Positions 7,539 to 16,045 of a stretch of 41,593 nt of DNA are shown piece after piece. The DNA is from Saprospiraceae bacterium (GTDB taxonomy: Bacteria; Bacteroidota; Bacteroidia; Chitinophagales; Saprospiraceae). The stretch's first letter is position 1. Each line of letters opens with the position of its first letter. The DNA is taken from contig JALHRR010000042.1 of NCBI GenBank assembly GCA_022841345.1, forward strand, positions 1-41,593, written 5' to 3'. A program made the position numbers and the translations under genes. Below the pieces are notes generated by a model. It was not told the origin of the DNA. It saw only the letters and a list, made by a program, of their open reading frames with translations, and did not search any database.

Positions 7539-8903
7539 ATGACTACAACACCCATTCTTTCTTCCATACCCCGTTTCTGGAATGCTCCCAGTTTTAAATT
7601 AATGGCCATTGCATTCTTAATTCTGGTATTACTGATTCCGCAAACTATGCTTACAGAGCTCATTCGCGAAAGGGAATTTTATAAAAGTGAAGCCACATTA
7701 CAAGTAACTGAGAAATGGGCCAGCGCACAAACTATAGCCGGACCTATGCTGAAGATCCCTGTAGAAAGAACAGAATTGATAAATAAGGAACTTCACAAGA
7801 CACAAAGCGCATATTACATCCTCCCGGAAACATTCCGGGCATATCTGGCCATGCAAACAGAAACCCGAAAAAAGGGATTTTATAATGTGCCGGTGTACAC
7901 ATCCACAAATGACTTCAAAGGAAAATTCCTGGCTTCAGACATCGAAAAAATCAAAAAATCTAATGAAATCATTCTCTGGAAAGATATTGAAATCGTAATC
8001 GGAATTCAGGATTTAAAGGGCATAGTGGGTATTCCCAAATTGAATTTAAACGGAAAGCCACTGGAGCTCAGCCCCGCCAACAATGATGCAAGTGCGGGAC
8101 TCAAAATGATGAAAGCCCCCTTTCCTCTTGAAGAAACCGGGATAGCAGGAAATGATAGTTTCAATTTTGAACTCTCTGCTTCCATCAAGGGTACAGATCA
8201 ATTAAACCTGATTCCGGTAGGAAAATCTACAAAAGCAGAAGTTAGCGGTAATTGGCCACATCCGGGATTTGAAGGCGCTTTTCTTCCTTTAAGCCACACA
8301 ATCAATGACAATGGATTTAGCGCTCAATATGAAGTATCCCATTTCAATCGCGCATTTGCAGGCATACTGGTTGCTCCCTTTGACCCATCGGTATTGCAGG
8401 AAACAATGGCCATTCAAATGGTCGTTCCGGCGGATGAATACCAACTTGGCATGAGAGCAGTGAAATACTGTGTACTTGTCATCATTCTTATTTTTATGTC
8501 CTTGTTTTTATATGAATCTATTACCAGGACCGGAGTTCATATCATTCAGTACCTGCTTATAGGCGCTGCGATTATAGTTTTTTATGCTTTATTAATTGCC
8601 TTATCGGAAGTTATTGGATTTACAGTGGCTTACATTTGTGCTAGTATTGCGACGGTACTTCTGATTCACTTGTACATGTATTCGATCGTCAGCAAGAGGC
8701 GGATCAACTGGCTTTTGAGCGGAATTCAGTGCATTATTCTATGTTTCATCGCAATCGTGATTCATGCCCAGGAAATGTCTCTGCTGATGGGAAGCATTGG
8801 GTTGTTTATCACACTGGCTGTAATCATGTACACTTCCAGAAAAATTGATTGGGGTTTCAGCGGAAGTTCTTACTCGAAATTGAAAGAAATGGAAATAGAA
8901 TAA
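7539..8903 (+). CDS. creD: CreD-family inner membrane protein
   Basis: This is a CreD-like protein (cell envelope integrity inner membrane protein). It has one N-terminal helix (about residues 21-42 from the chosen start), a large non-cytoplasmic domain rich in beta structure (with TEKWASAQTIAGPMLKIP and YYILPETF), and a cluster of hydrophobic helices in the last 150 residues. In enterobacteria creD belongs to the CreBC regulon and affects beta-lactam and colicin tolerance; many Bacteroidota have it without CreBC. I start it at ATG 7539 (MTTTPILSS, 454 residues), because 16 further upstream residues lack family likeness and would overlap the promoter element. No two-component or MarR-like partner lies next to it. 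Confidence 0.88.
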   Translation: MTTTPILSSIPRFWNAPSFKLMAIAFLILVLLIPQTMLTELIREREFYKSEATLQVTEKWASAQTIAGPMLKIPVERTELINKELHKTQSAYYILPETFRAYLAMQTETRKKGFYNVPVYTSTNDFKGKFLASDIEKIKKSNEIILWKDIEIVIGIQDLKGIVGIPKLNLNGKPLELSPANNDASAGLKMMKAPFPLEETGIAGNDSFNFELSASIKGTDQLNLIPVGKSTKAEVSGNWPHPGFEGAFLPLSHTINDNGFSAQYEVSHFNRAFAGILVAPFDPSVLQETMAIQMVVPADEYQLGMRAVKYCVLVIILIFMSLFLYESITRTGVHIIQYLLIGAAIIVFYALLIALSEVIGFTVAYICASIATVLLIHLYMYSIVSKRRINWLLSGIQCIILCFIAIVIHAQEMSLLMGSIGLFITLAVIMYTSRKIDWGFSGSSYSKLKEMEIE

Positions 8904-8911
8904 TCAGGTTT

Positions 8912-8946
8912 AGCCGGGAAGGGTCTGCCCGGCTTTGGGCAGACCC
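8912..8946 (+). terminator. Two competing hairpins after creD
   Basis: A perfect 10-bp stem pairs 8921-8930 with 8937-8946 (GGGTCTGCCC/GGGCAGACCC) around a 6-base loop. An alternative 7-bp stem pairs AGCCGGG (8912-8918) with CCCGGCT (8928-8934) and is followed by only three T. The two share bases and exclude each other. Position suggests a terminator for creD and, in the other direction, for the small membrane-protein gene, although the T run is weak. Confidence 0.55.
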
Positions 8947-8977
8947 CTATTCTTCAATTTTAAGTATAAATATTGAA

Positions 8978-9178
8978 TTAACCTTTTTCTTTCAGCACCT
9001 TCGATTCAGATTCACTGCTTCTTTCAGAATCTACTTTTTCAGAAATTACTTCTATAGGTTCCTTCTTTCGTGTGGATGGGGGTATCGGTGCGCCTCCTCC
9101 TATTCCGATTCCGAATGATGCCAAAATAATCAATAGTATAAATCCGCTTAGTCTCAATGCTCGCTTGAAACGTTTCAT
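8978..9178 (-). CDS. Small single-helix membrane protein, function unknown
   Basis: This predicted 66-residue protein has a basic start (MKRFKRALR), one hydrophobic segment (about residues 10-28, ending in GIGIGGGAPIPPS) and a hydrophilic, serine- and glutamate-rich tail. I recognise no domain. The basic start followed by a helix and a Gly/Pro turn suggests an inner-membrane anchor with the tail in the periplasm. I chose ATG 9176-9178 over the upstream ATG at 9217 because the 13 extra residues lack the basic-then-hydrophobic layout. Its 3' end faces creD across the double hairpin. The coding call is moderate because of its size. Confidence 0.5.
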   Translation of the reverse strand: MKRFKRALRLSGFILLIILASFGIGIGGGAPIPPSTRKKEPIEVISEKVDSERSSESESKVLKEKG

Positions 9179-9273
9179 TTGTTCAAAATATAAAATGTGA
9201 CAGTTGCTTAATTCCAACTGAGAATCTGTTTTAAAAAGTTCGGACTGCCTGACTAGCAGGAACCAGGATGATA

Positions 9274-9669
9274 TTATCCAAGGAGAGTGAGCGGAGCATC
9301 CTCATCTGAGCAGAGAGGAATTGTTTTAGCTTTGAAAAAATGGATGGACTTATCCGGATTGTCGATTAGTGATAATTGAGTAAGAAAACTGGAAAGCCGG
9401 GAATTGAACCCATGTAATTGAAGCATTCCATATCCGGAAAGAATGTCTGAACAAATATTTTGAATCTCAGAAGCTAAGGAACAAAAATAGATTGTATGAA
9501 CTTCGGGCTGGGCCTTTGCATCAAATTTTGATTCAATTTGAGCTACCTCTCTTGCATTCTGGAAGTTTGATGAACCGTAACCCGAAAACAAAAATACACT
9601 GTACATCAAGGCTACATTCAGTATCCATTGAGTGCGGAAAAACTTTGATTTTAAATTCAGTGTATTCAT
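9274..9669 (-). CDS. Hypothetical protein with N-terminal hydrophobic segment
   Basis: This 131-residue ORF has no family I recognise. Its first 35 residues are basic then hydrophobic (ILNVALMYSVFLFSGYG), compatible with a signal peptide or membrane anchor. The remainder contains three cysteines (in YFCSLAS, NICSDIL and PLCSDED) and little charge. It lies between the small membrane protein (95 bp away) and a GNAT gene whose stop is 49 bp upstream. No other frame over these bases looks better. It could be a small secreted protein or a non-coding stretch. Confidence 0.4.
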   Translation of the reverse strand: MNTLNLKSKFFRTQWILNVALMYSVFLFSGYGSSNFQNAREVAQIESKFDAKAQPEVHTIYFCSLASEIQNICSDILSGYGMLQLHGFNSRLSSFLTQLSLIDNPDKSIHFFKAKTIPLCSDEDAPLTLLG

Positions 9670-9718
9670 TAGACTGCAAAAATAATGTAATTATCGTACA
9701 CACATTGTTACTCAGATG

Positions 9719-10180
9719 TTAAACATTTCTTTCCAAAACAATCATATCTACACACTCTATACCATTTTCAACAATTGGTTCCGGATAATTCTTTTGGAAA
9801 AAACCTTTGATAACTTCTCTTTGGATGAACCCCAGCTTTTGATATAGTTGCAATTGACCAATGCTGGAATTTCCTGTACCAATCCGAATCTTTTTATACC
9901 CCAGATTCTTAGCTGTTTCTATGGCATCTTTTATTAATAATGCACCTATCCCTTTCCCCTGGTATCGTTCAGCGACTGCAATATTCTTTATCTCCATTAA
10001 TATTTCATCAATCGGGAGAAGCGCATAACAAGCCACCATCGCTCCATTCAAAGAGGCGATGAATACCCTGCAATCATGTATATACTCTGAAATCATCTCA
10101 GCTGAAGGATCAGCTAACAGCAAAAGATCCATGGGCATTTCCCTGCCATTTTCAACAAGTTCAATTTGTAACCCCTCCAT
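9719..10180 (-). CDS. GNAT-family N-acetyltransferase
   Basis: This 153-residue GNAT protein transfers an acetyl group from acetyl-CoA to an amine. The acetyl-CoA binding loop of motif A is visible as R72-Y-Q-G-K-G-I-G79, preceded by the strand MEIKNIAVAE. The later segment GTGNSSIGQLQLYQKLGFIQRE is the usual motif B with the YxKxGF signature. The substrate cannot be read from sequence; small GNATs of this type act on antibiotics, polyamines or protein N-termini. It sits 37 bp downstream of the ABC1 kinase gene on the same strand, so it may be co-transcribed with it. Confidence 0.9.
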   Translation of the reverse strand: MEGLQIELVENGREMPMDLLLLADPSAEMISEYIHDCRVFIASLNGAMVACYALLPIDEILMEIKNIAVAERYQGKGIGALLIKDAIETAKNLGYKKIRIGTGNSSIGQLQLYQKLGFIQREVIKGFFQKNYPEPIVENGIECVDMIVLERNV

Positions 10181-10217
10181 ATTATTTATAAATTTCAGGG
10201 TAAATTAATTACAAGAA

Positions 10218-11528
10218 TTAAACTATCTCGCCGGTGTGAAAAGAAAATTTTCCGGTATTCACTTCGGCTTTCAATTCATGAAGGATATTATATAACCCAA
10301 AGTTTGTCCTGTTGACATAGATAAAATGTCGGGATCCCCGGGCTTCTCTCAATTCAGGAATTTTAGTTGCTTTCTCGCCAAAAGAATATAAGCCAGTTAT
10401 AAAGCCAGGATCTCCAAAGTCAAAAGTTTCATTAAGGTATGGTTTGCCGAAAAGGCCGATCATTTCAAGATACATACTTGTGAAAAATTTGATTTTCGCA
10501 GGATCATCCTTTTTATTCAGCATTTCTAATTGAAACATCCATTCCTGCATCTCAGGCAATCCTGTACCTTCCGGTGGATACACCAAACTGAAAAATGCAT
10601 GATAAAAATCCGCTGGAATCTCTTTAACACAGCCAAAATCCACAATTGCAAGATTGCCATTATGATCTACTAAAAAATTACCCGGATGAGGGTCTGCATG
10701 TATTAATTTTAGCTCGTGTTGCTGAAAACTGTAGAAATCCCAGAGTGCCTGACCTACTTTGTTTCTCAGATCCTGATTTGGTTCGGATAATATAAAATCC
10801 CGGAGTGGCTGACCATCTAACCATTCCATTGTCAGGATGCGGCCATTGGAATATTCCGGGAAATATTTTGGAAAGCGAAGTGATTCAAGTCCATTGCAGG
10901 CATCGCCAATGAAGGTTCCCTGCTTCAACTCATTTACATAATCAGTTTCTTCGATCAGTTTATCTTCGACTTCTTTCAGATATACAGCCAGTTCGGATTC
11001 ACTCATTCCTAACAACCTAAAAGCGAAGGGTTTAACCATTTTAAGGTCAGAAGATATGCTATCTGCTACACCGGGATATTGAATTTTCACTGCCAGCAGT
11101 ACCCCGTCTTTTGAAGCACGGTGTACCTGTCCAATGGATGCAGCATGAGCAGCCTGCATATCGAAAGTATCGAAAATTTCAAAGGGTGATTTTCCCAGGT
11201 GCCTTTGAAATGTTTTGATAATGAGAGGACCTGACAAAGGTGGAGCACTATTCAAAGACAAAGAAAATTTGTCTGAATAAGCCCCGGGAAGAATGCCTTT
11301 GTCCATACTCAGCATCTGGGCCACTTTGAGTGCTGAACCCTTTAAGTGGCTCAATGTATCATAGATATCACTTGCATTGGCTTCATCCAGATCGGTTCTG
11401 TCCTTATGCGGATTAACCATTTTTTGAGAATAGTGCTTGATATAGTTAGCTCCTACTTTAAACCCTGTTCCCAATAATTTCATGGATCGCTCCACTTTGG
11501 AAACAGACATGCTATTTTGCTCTTTCAT
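10218..11528 (-). CDS. ABC1/AarF/UbiB-family atypical kinase
   Basis: This 436-residue protein-kinase-like ATPase belongs to the UbiB/ADCK family. The family marks are nearly all present: the N-terminal KxGQ motif, here K68-V-A-Q71 with Gly replaced by Ala; the alanine-rich loop HAASIGQVHRA (about residues 128-138); the ATP-binding lysine K148 in AVKIQYPG; the catalytic-loop H277-A-D279-P-H-P-G-N284; and the metal-binding D297-F-G. There is no C-terminal membrane helix like that of E. coli UbiB, so it is probably soluble or peripheral. Family members support quinone synthesis or lipid movement. A TetR-like regulator gene lies 72 bp upstream on the same strand, a likely operon. Confidence 0.9.
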   Translation of the reverse strand: MKEQNSMSVSKVERSMKLLGTGFKVGANYIKHYSQKMVNPHKDRTDLDEANASDIYDTLSHLKGSALKVAQMLSMDKGILPGAYSDKFSLSLNSAPPLSGPLIIKTFQRHLGKSPFEIFDTFDMQAAHAASIGQVHRASKDGVLLAVKIQYPGVADSISSDLKMVKPFAFRLLGMSESELAVYLKEVEDKLIEETDYVNELKQGTFIGDACNGLESLRFPKYFPEYSNGRILTMEWLDGQPLRDFILSEPNQDLRNKVGQALWDFYSFQQHELKLIHADPHPGNFLVDHNGNLAIVDFGCVKEIPADFYHAFFSLVYPPEGTGLPEMQEWMFQLEMLNKKDDPAKIKFFTSMYLEMIGLFGKPYLNETFDFGDPGFITGLYSFGEKATKIPELREARGSRHFIYVNRTNFGLYNILHELKAEVNTGKFSFHTGEIV

Positions 11529-11600
11529 GGGATATATTATAAATGCCGCAGAATATAAGTCCTGCAGGTCAAGGTATTGTTTATTTGAAATTGATTACAT

Positions 11601-12254
11601 TCAGAAGGCTTTGCCTGCATTTTTGAATATGAACTTTCCATACTCCACTATATTATCCAGCGGGCTATGGCTCATCAGATCCAGTGTCACCTGAACTCCC
11701 TTTTCTATAGCTTCATCGGTTCTTTCAAATCCGGGGCTGTCATCGTTTACCCAGAAATTCAATAGAAAAATGAATTGAACCCATAATGCATCCTTATATC
11801 TCGCAGTAATCCCGGTTCTTTCTTTTATTTCGCCAGTAGAAATTCCTTCTTTAACCAGTTCATTACTGAATAATTCAAAGGCCTCTTTAACTTTCTTTAG
11901 ATAAACTGGTGTGAATAATTTTAAATCTGCCCTGTGTTGCTTGATCTGAACAAGGTAAAGACTTCTCTTTTTCTGCAATTCCTCCATATAGGTAAAGAAA
12001 AAACTCAGGAATTTCTCTCTTACTGAATATCCGGGCCACAAGTCCAGAGATTTAATTTTATTGATTGTCTGCTCATAATGCATCATCCATACGTCTTGTT
12101 CGATAGCAGCAAATGTTGCATAATGCGCGTAAAATTCAGGTTCTTCAATTCCGAGCTCTTTGCAAAAAGCATAAACAGTAGTTGGTTGATTGCCTTTCAT
12201 TAACAGGTGATCGATATAAGCATCCAAAATTTTATGACGGACTGAAGTTTCCAT
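11601..12254 (-). CDS. TetR-family transcription regulator
   Basis: This 217-residue all-helical protein has an N-terminal TetR-type helix-turn-helix (about residues 1-55: RHKILDAYIDHLLMKG, then TTVYAFCKELGIEEPEFYAHYATF) and a ligand-binding-like C-terminal region. The recognition segment is somewhat unusual (EPEFYAHYATFAAIE where TetR proteins often have YYHF). I use ATG 12252-12254 (METSVRHKIL) rather than an ATG 29 codons earlier, whose extra residues do not fit the fold. It precedes the ABC1 kinase gene by 72 bp and probably regulates that unit. The inducer is unknown. Confidence 0.8.
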   Translation of the reverse strand: METSVRHKILDAYIDHLLMKGNQPTTVYAFCKELGIEEPEFYAHYATFAAIEQDVWMMHYEQTINKIKSLDLWPGYSVREKFLSFFFTYMEELQKKRSLYLVQIKQHRADLKLFTPVYLKKVKEAFELFSNELVKEGISTGEIKERTGITARYKDALWVQFIFLLNFWVNDDSPGFERTDEAIEKGVQVTLDLMSHSPLDNIVEYGKFIFKNAGKAF

Positions 12255-12374
12255 GGTAATATTTTTATTCTTTAAACAAGGAGAGTATGACTGAGTTGCG
12301 AAAAATCGACACAAGTATTCATTGAGACGATAATGTGACAAAATAGCTGTTAGTTTTTAGTCAATCGGGCTAAT

Positions 12375-12983
12375 TTATGGTTTGGCATAAGGCAATCTTA
12401 TGATTTCAGGAATTTTGAAATAGCCATCCAATCCAACACAACCTGCTACATTTGCAGCATGGAGATCAGGCCACCCATCTTCACAAATGATATCCTCCTG
12501 AATGATCAGCCACTCAATTTGTCCAATGAGAAACGATGTTCCGTTTTGAGGAACGGGCCATTCATTGAGCAATTTCATTCCCATTTTTATGTCGGCCTCT
12601 ACTACAAATGGAGCAGGGAATACGCCTTGAAAAGTCATACCCAAATCTACCAGTTCAAACTCTGAAACATCATCCGGATACCTCGCACTTGTTTGATGCG
12701 CCTTTTTGTACCAGTCAAAGCCGACCATATTCAGCGTGTAAAATCCGGTGCTTCTGATATTTCTGAGTGTGTGTCTATCCACACTATCAGGTCTGGACAC
12801 CATTCCCAGCAAAGGAGGATCAGCTCCAAGATGGATTATAGAAGAAAAAATGGCTGCATTCGTTTTACCTTCTGCTGAAATAGTTCCTACTACATGTATT
12901 GGCTTTGGCCCGCTGATCGCATTGATCAGTTGCGTTCTGTATGGTTTGGATAAACTTGCTATATCTTTGGCAGACAGGATCAT
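12375..12983 (-). CDS. Flavin reductase-like (FMN-binding split-barrel) protein
   Basis: This 202-residue protein shows the split-barrel flavin reductase domain: VVGTISAEGKTNAAIFSS, then DPPLLGMVSRPDSVDRHTLRNI and TGFYTLNMVG. Such enzymes reduce FMN or FAD with NAD(P)H, or use bound flavin for other redox reactions. The substrate is not readable. It follows the SDR gene with a single base between stop and start, and that gene follows folE by 9 bp, so the three form one operon. The context suggests pterin or flavin redox work, but this is inference. Confidence 0.85.
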   Translation of the reverse strand: MILSAKDIASLSKPYRTQLINAISGPKPIHVVGTISAEGKTNAAIFSSIIHLGADPPLLGMVSRPDSVDRHTLRNIRSTGFYTLNMVGFDWYKKAHQTSARYPDDVSEFELVDLGMTFQGVFPAPFVVEADIKMGMKLLNEWPVPQNGTSFLIGQIEWLIIQEDIICEDGWPDLHAANVAGCVGLDGYFKIPEIIRLPYAKP

Positions 12984-12984
12984 T

Positions 12985-13689
12985 CTATATTGCCTGATGA
13001 TTGAATGGTTGCAAAACCATTTCTGAAACCACTCCGGAAACAGGTTGCTGACACAGAAACCAAATTGATTTTGCTGCTTCTTTGGCTAATACAAATTTAT
13101 CCCTTTGAACATTTAGATCAATCTGATCCCAAAACGCAGTGTCAGTTCCTCCCAAATAGAGATTTGTAATCCTGATATTAGTTCGTTTGAGTTCTTCGCG
13201 TACAGATTTCAACATACCGTTCAGACCATATTTTGAAGCCGCATATGCAGCTGCTCCTGCCATGGGTACTTTGCCTATAACTCCGGGAAGATTGATAATT
13301 AAACCCTGCTTTACCGCTTTCATGCCCGGCAAATAGGACTTCAAAATATGAAAAGTACCTTTGAGATTAATATCAATCGACTGGTTAAAGTCATCATACG
13401 TCAATTGCTCAAGAGGTTTAATGATCCCAATGCCTGCCACATTAATGATGATATCCGGGTTTCCAGACCATTCAGCCATAGATTGAACCTGGTCAGGATT
13501 TGTAATATCCGCTGTGAAAATATGCTCCTGATTTATACCTAGTTCTATTGCGATTTCTTCCAGTTTTGCTGCATTTCTCCCGCTAAGTAATAAATCAGCC
13601 TGACTAGATTTAATCAACTTAGCAAGCTCTCTTCCGATCCCACCTGTAGCGCCAATGATGAGCACCTTCTTTTTGAACAGTGTTTCCAT
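12985..13689 (-). CDS. Short-chain dehydrogenase/reductase, catalytic Ser apparently missing
   Basis: This 234-residue Rossmann enzyme of the classical SDR family has the dinucleotide loop G13-A-T-G-G-I-G19, the NVAG motif at 83-86 and the active-site pair Y149-A-A-S-K153. The catalytic serine that normally lies about 13 residues before the tyrosine is not seen: the segment reads IINLPGVIGK, with Gly at the expected place. It may therefore use a modified mechanism or another nearby residue. It is the middle gene of folE-SDR-flavin reductase, 9 bp after folE. Sepiapterin-reductase-like pterin reduction would fit the context but is not shown. Confidence 0.85.
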   Translation of the reverse strand: METLFKKKVLIIGATGGIGRELAKLIKSSQADLLLSGRNAAKLEEIAIELGINQEHIFTADITNPDQVQSMAEWSGNPDIIINVAGIGIIKPLEQLTYDDFNQSIDINLKGTFHILKSYLPGMKAVKQGLIINLPGVIGKVPMAGAAAYAASKYGLNGMLKSVREELKRTNIRITNLYLGGTDTAFWDQIDLNVQRDKFVLAKEAAKSIWFLCQQPVSGVVSEMVLQPFNHQAI

Positions 13690-13698
13690 TATTTCCTT

Positions 13699-14376
13699 TT
13701 AGCTTCTGATGGCTTGCAAAAATTCTGCTTTAGTTGACTCATTCAAAAACTTGCCGTGGTATGCACTGGTAACTGTGCTGCAGCCATGATGTTCAACACC
13801 TCTGGCTTCCACGCACATATGAGCAGCATCAATGTAGACCGCAATATCATTTGTTTGCAATGCCAGCTTTAATTCCTGAGCTATTTGAACTGTGAGTCTC
13901 TCCTGTACCTGAGGTCTTCTTCCATAAAATTCCACAATTCGATTCAATTTGGAAAGTCCTATCACTTTTCCGCTTGAAATATAAGCTATATGCACCTTAC
14001 CTATGATTGGCTGAAAATGGTGCTCACAGGTAGATTGAAGCGGGATGTTTCGCTCTACCAGCATTTGTCTGTACTGATATTTATTTTCAAAGAGTGTAAT
14101 GGAAGGTTTATTATCAGGATTCAATCCATTGAAAATCTCATTAACATACATCTTCGCTACTCGGCGTGGTGTATCTTTCAGACTATCATCACTAAGATCC
14201 ATACCCAAAGTATGCATGATATCTCTGAAATGCTGTGTAATTTTTTCAATTTTTTCTTCGTCGCTGATCTGAAATGCATCCTCTCTTAGAGGCGTTTCCA
14301 TATCAGGCTCCTTATGAAGACGACCTGTTGGTGAGTTTGCAATTTGATGGCCATTCAACAAATGTGTTATGTTCAT
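13699..14376 (-). CDS. folE: GTP cyclohydrolase I (first copy)
   Basis: FolE converts GTP to 7,8-dihydroneopterin triphosphate, the entry to folate and biopterin-type cofactors. This 225-residue copy has the zinc and catalytic residues C117-E-H119-H120 and H186-M-C188, the segment GLSKLNRIVEFYGRRPQVQERL, and the TVTSA closing motif. After the second cysteine it reads VEARGVEHHGCS in place of the usual MMMRGV(R/Q)xQ, so it belongs to a different subgroup from the second copy in this window. About 40 residues precede the core. It heads an operon with an SDR and a flavin reductase, which hints at a reduced pterin cofactor other than, or besides, folate. Confidence 0.93.
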   Translation of the reverse strand: MNITHLLNGHQIANSPTGRLHKEPDMETPLREDAFQISDEEKIEKITQHFRDIMHTLGMDLSDDSLKDTPRRVAKMYVNEIFNGLNPDNKPSITLFENKYQYRQMLVERNIPLQSTCEHHFQPIIGKVHIAYISSGKVIGLSKLNRIVEFYGRRPQVQERLTVQIAQELKLALQTNDIAVYIDAAHMCVEARGVEHHGCSTVTSAYHGKFLNESTKAEFLQAIRS

Positions 14377-14511
14377 TTGATTTTGTATAAATGAAAGAAT
14401 GCTTTAACATAGTGGCTTTCATTTTGTTTATTCTTTTGGTCATAATTTGGCTTATTTGTTAAACAAAATAATCAATTCAAAGAGGTCATTCTCTATAAGT
14501 TTCGGATTGAG

Positions 14512-14519
14512 TATATTTG
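14512..14519 (+). promoter_or_regulatory. -7 promoter element for lpdA
   Basis: TATATTTG is a full match to the Bacteroidota -7 consensus TAnnTTTG. It would start the transcript near 14524, giving a 30-base A-rich leader before the lpdA ATG. No clear TTTG -33 element is seen at the usual distance. Confidence 0.6.
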
Positions 14520-14553
14520 TGCTCCTTTTAAAAAATCAATAAAAATCAGACAA

Positions 14554-15951
14554 ATGAATTTTGATGTTATAGTCTTAGGCAGTGGCCCCGGAGGATATGT
14601 AGCTGCTATCAGAGCTGCTCAACTAGGCCAAAAGGTAGCCATTATTGAGCGCGAAAGCCTGGGTGGTATATGTTTGAACTGGGGTTGCATTCCTACCAAA
14701 GCTTTATTGAAAAGTGCTCAGGTATTTGAATATATCAATCATGCGAAAGATTATGGCATAACAATAGAGAAAGCCGGAGTTGATTTTGGCGGCATGATAT
14801 CCAGAAGCCGGGACGTTGCAGGAGGAATGAGTAAAGGTGTTCAATTTCTGATGAAAAAGAACAAAATCACAGTTCTGATGGGTGAAGGAAAGCTCATTCG
14901 CGGAAAACAAGTAGAAGTCAAAGATGAAGCAGGAAAGGTAACAGCCTATTCAGCCGAACATATTATCATAGCGACCGGGGGCAGAGCAAAGGAACTGCCA
15001 AATCTTCCAATTGATGGAAAAAAAATAATTGGATACCGTCAGGCCATGTCACTTGATTCCCAACCAAAGAAAATGGTGGTGGTGGGCGCAGGTGCGATAG
15101 GTGTTGAATTTGCGTATTTCTATAAGTCTATTGGAACTGAGGTAACTATTGTAGAATTTATGGAACAAGGATTAGTTCCAAGAGAGGACTCTGATATCTC
15201 AAAAGAATTGACAAAAATTTTCAAGAAAAAAGGTATTGAAACACTTGCAAATTCCAGTGTCGAAAAAGTGGACACATCAGGTAAAACCTGTATTGTGACT
15301 GTAAAAGATCGCAAAGATGGCAAAGAACAAACTATTGAATGTGATGTAGTTTTATCGGCTGCGGGTGTAAGCCCCAACACAGAAAATATAGGACTGGAAA
15401 CGCTGGGCATCAAAACTGACAAAGGTCTGGTTATTGTGGATGAGTATTACAGAACAAATGTTCCGGGAATTTATGCGATTGGAGACATTATTCCTGGTCC
15501 TGCTCTGGCGCACGTTGCCAGCGCGGAAGGAATCATTTGTGTTGAAAATTTCACAGGACACAAACCGGCACCCATTAATTATGCAAATATTCCTTCATGC
15601 ACATATTGCATTCCTGAAATAGCTTCTGTCGGTATGACCGAAGCTGCAGCAAAGGAGGCAGGAATAGAGGTGAAGGTCGGCAAATTTCCATTCTCTGCTT
15701 CCGGAAAAGCTTCAGCTGCCGGTCATAAGGAAGGTTTTGTAAAACTCATTTTTGATGCAAAATATGGAGAATGGCTGGGTGCACATATGATCGGATATAA
15801 TGTGACGGAGATGGTAGCAGAAGTGGTTGTGGCCCGCAATCTTGAAACCACAGGACATGAAATCATTAAGAGTATTCACCCTCACCCTACTATGAGTGAA
15901 GCCATCATGGAGGCAGCTGCAGCTGCATACGGCGAGGTCATACACTTATAA
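14554..15951 (+). CDS. lpdA: Dihydrolipoyl dehydrogenase (E3)
   Basis: This FAD-dependent E3 subunit reoxidises dihydrolipoamide in the pyruvate, 2-oxoglutarate and branched-chain dehydrogenase complexes or glycine cleavage system, passing electrons to NAD. At 465 residues it has the usual length. Visible parts are the FAD loop GSGPGG near the start, the redox disulfide C41-L-N-W-G-C46 in GGICLNWGCIPTKALL, the NAD-binding GAGAIGVEFAYF, the second FAD motif YAIGDI, and the C-terminal active-site HPHPTMSEAI with the His-Glu pair. It is a single-gene unit with its own promoter and terminator. No E1 or E2 genes are adjacent. Confidence 0.97.
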   Translation: MNFDVIVLGSGPGGYVAAIRAAQLGQKVAIIERESLGGICLNWGCIPTKALLKSAQVFEYINHAKDYGITIEKAGVDFGGMISRSRDVAGGMSKGVQFLMKKNKITVLMGEGKLIRGKQVEVKDEAGKVTAYSAEHIIIATGGRAKELPNLPIDGKKIIGYRQAMSLDSQPKKMVVVGAGAIGVEFAYFYKSIGTEVTIVEFMEQGLVPREDSDISKELTKIFKKKGIETLANSSVEKVDTSGKTCIVTVKDRKDGKEQTIECDVVLSAAGVSPNTENIGLETLGIKTDKGLVIVDEYYRTNVPGIYAIGDIIPGPALAHVASAEGIICVENFTGHKPAPINYANIPSCTYCIPEIASVGMTEAAAKEAGIEVKVGKFPFSASGKASAAGHKEGFVKLIFDAKYGEWLGAHMIGYNVTEMVAEVVVARNLETTGHEIIKSIHPHPTMSEAIMEAAAAAYGEVIHL

Positions 15952-15975
15952 AAAACTTTGAATGATATTCCCGCA

Positions 15976-16006
15976 AGCCGGAGCTGAATCAGCTTCGGCT
16001 TTTTTT
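15976..16006 (+). terminator. Rho-independent terminator of lpdA
   Basis: An 11-bp stem (15976-15986 with 15990-16000, one G·T pair) has a 3-base loop AAT and is followed by six T. It is 24 bases past the lpdA stop and also separates lpdA from the convergent NAD-kinase-like gene. Confidence 0.9.
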
Positions 16007-16045
16007 ATGATAAGTTAGAATACCGCTGATCGATCATTTCGACAA

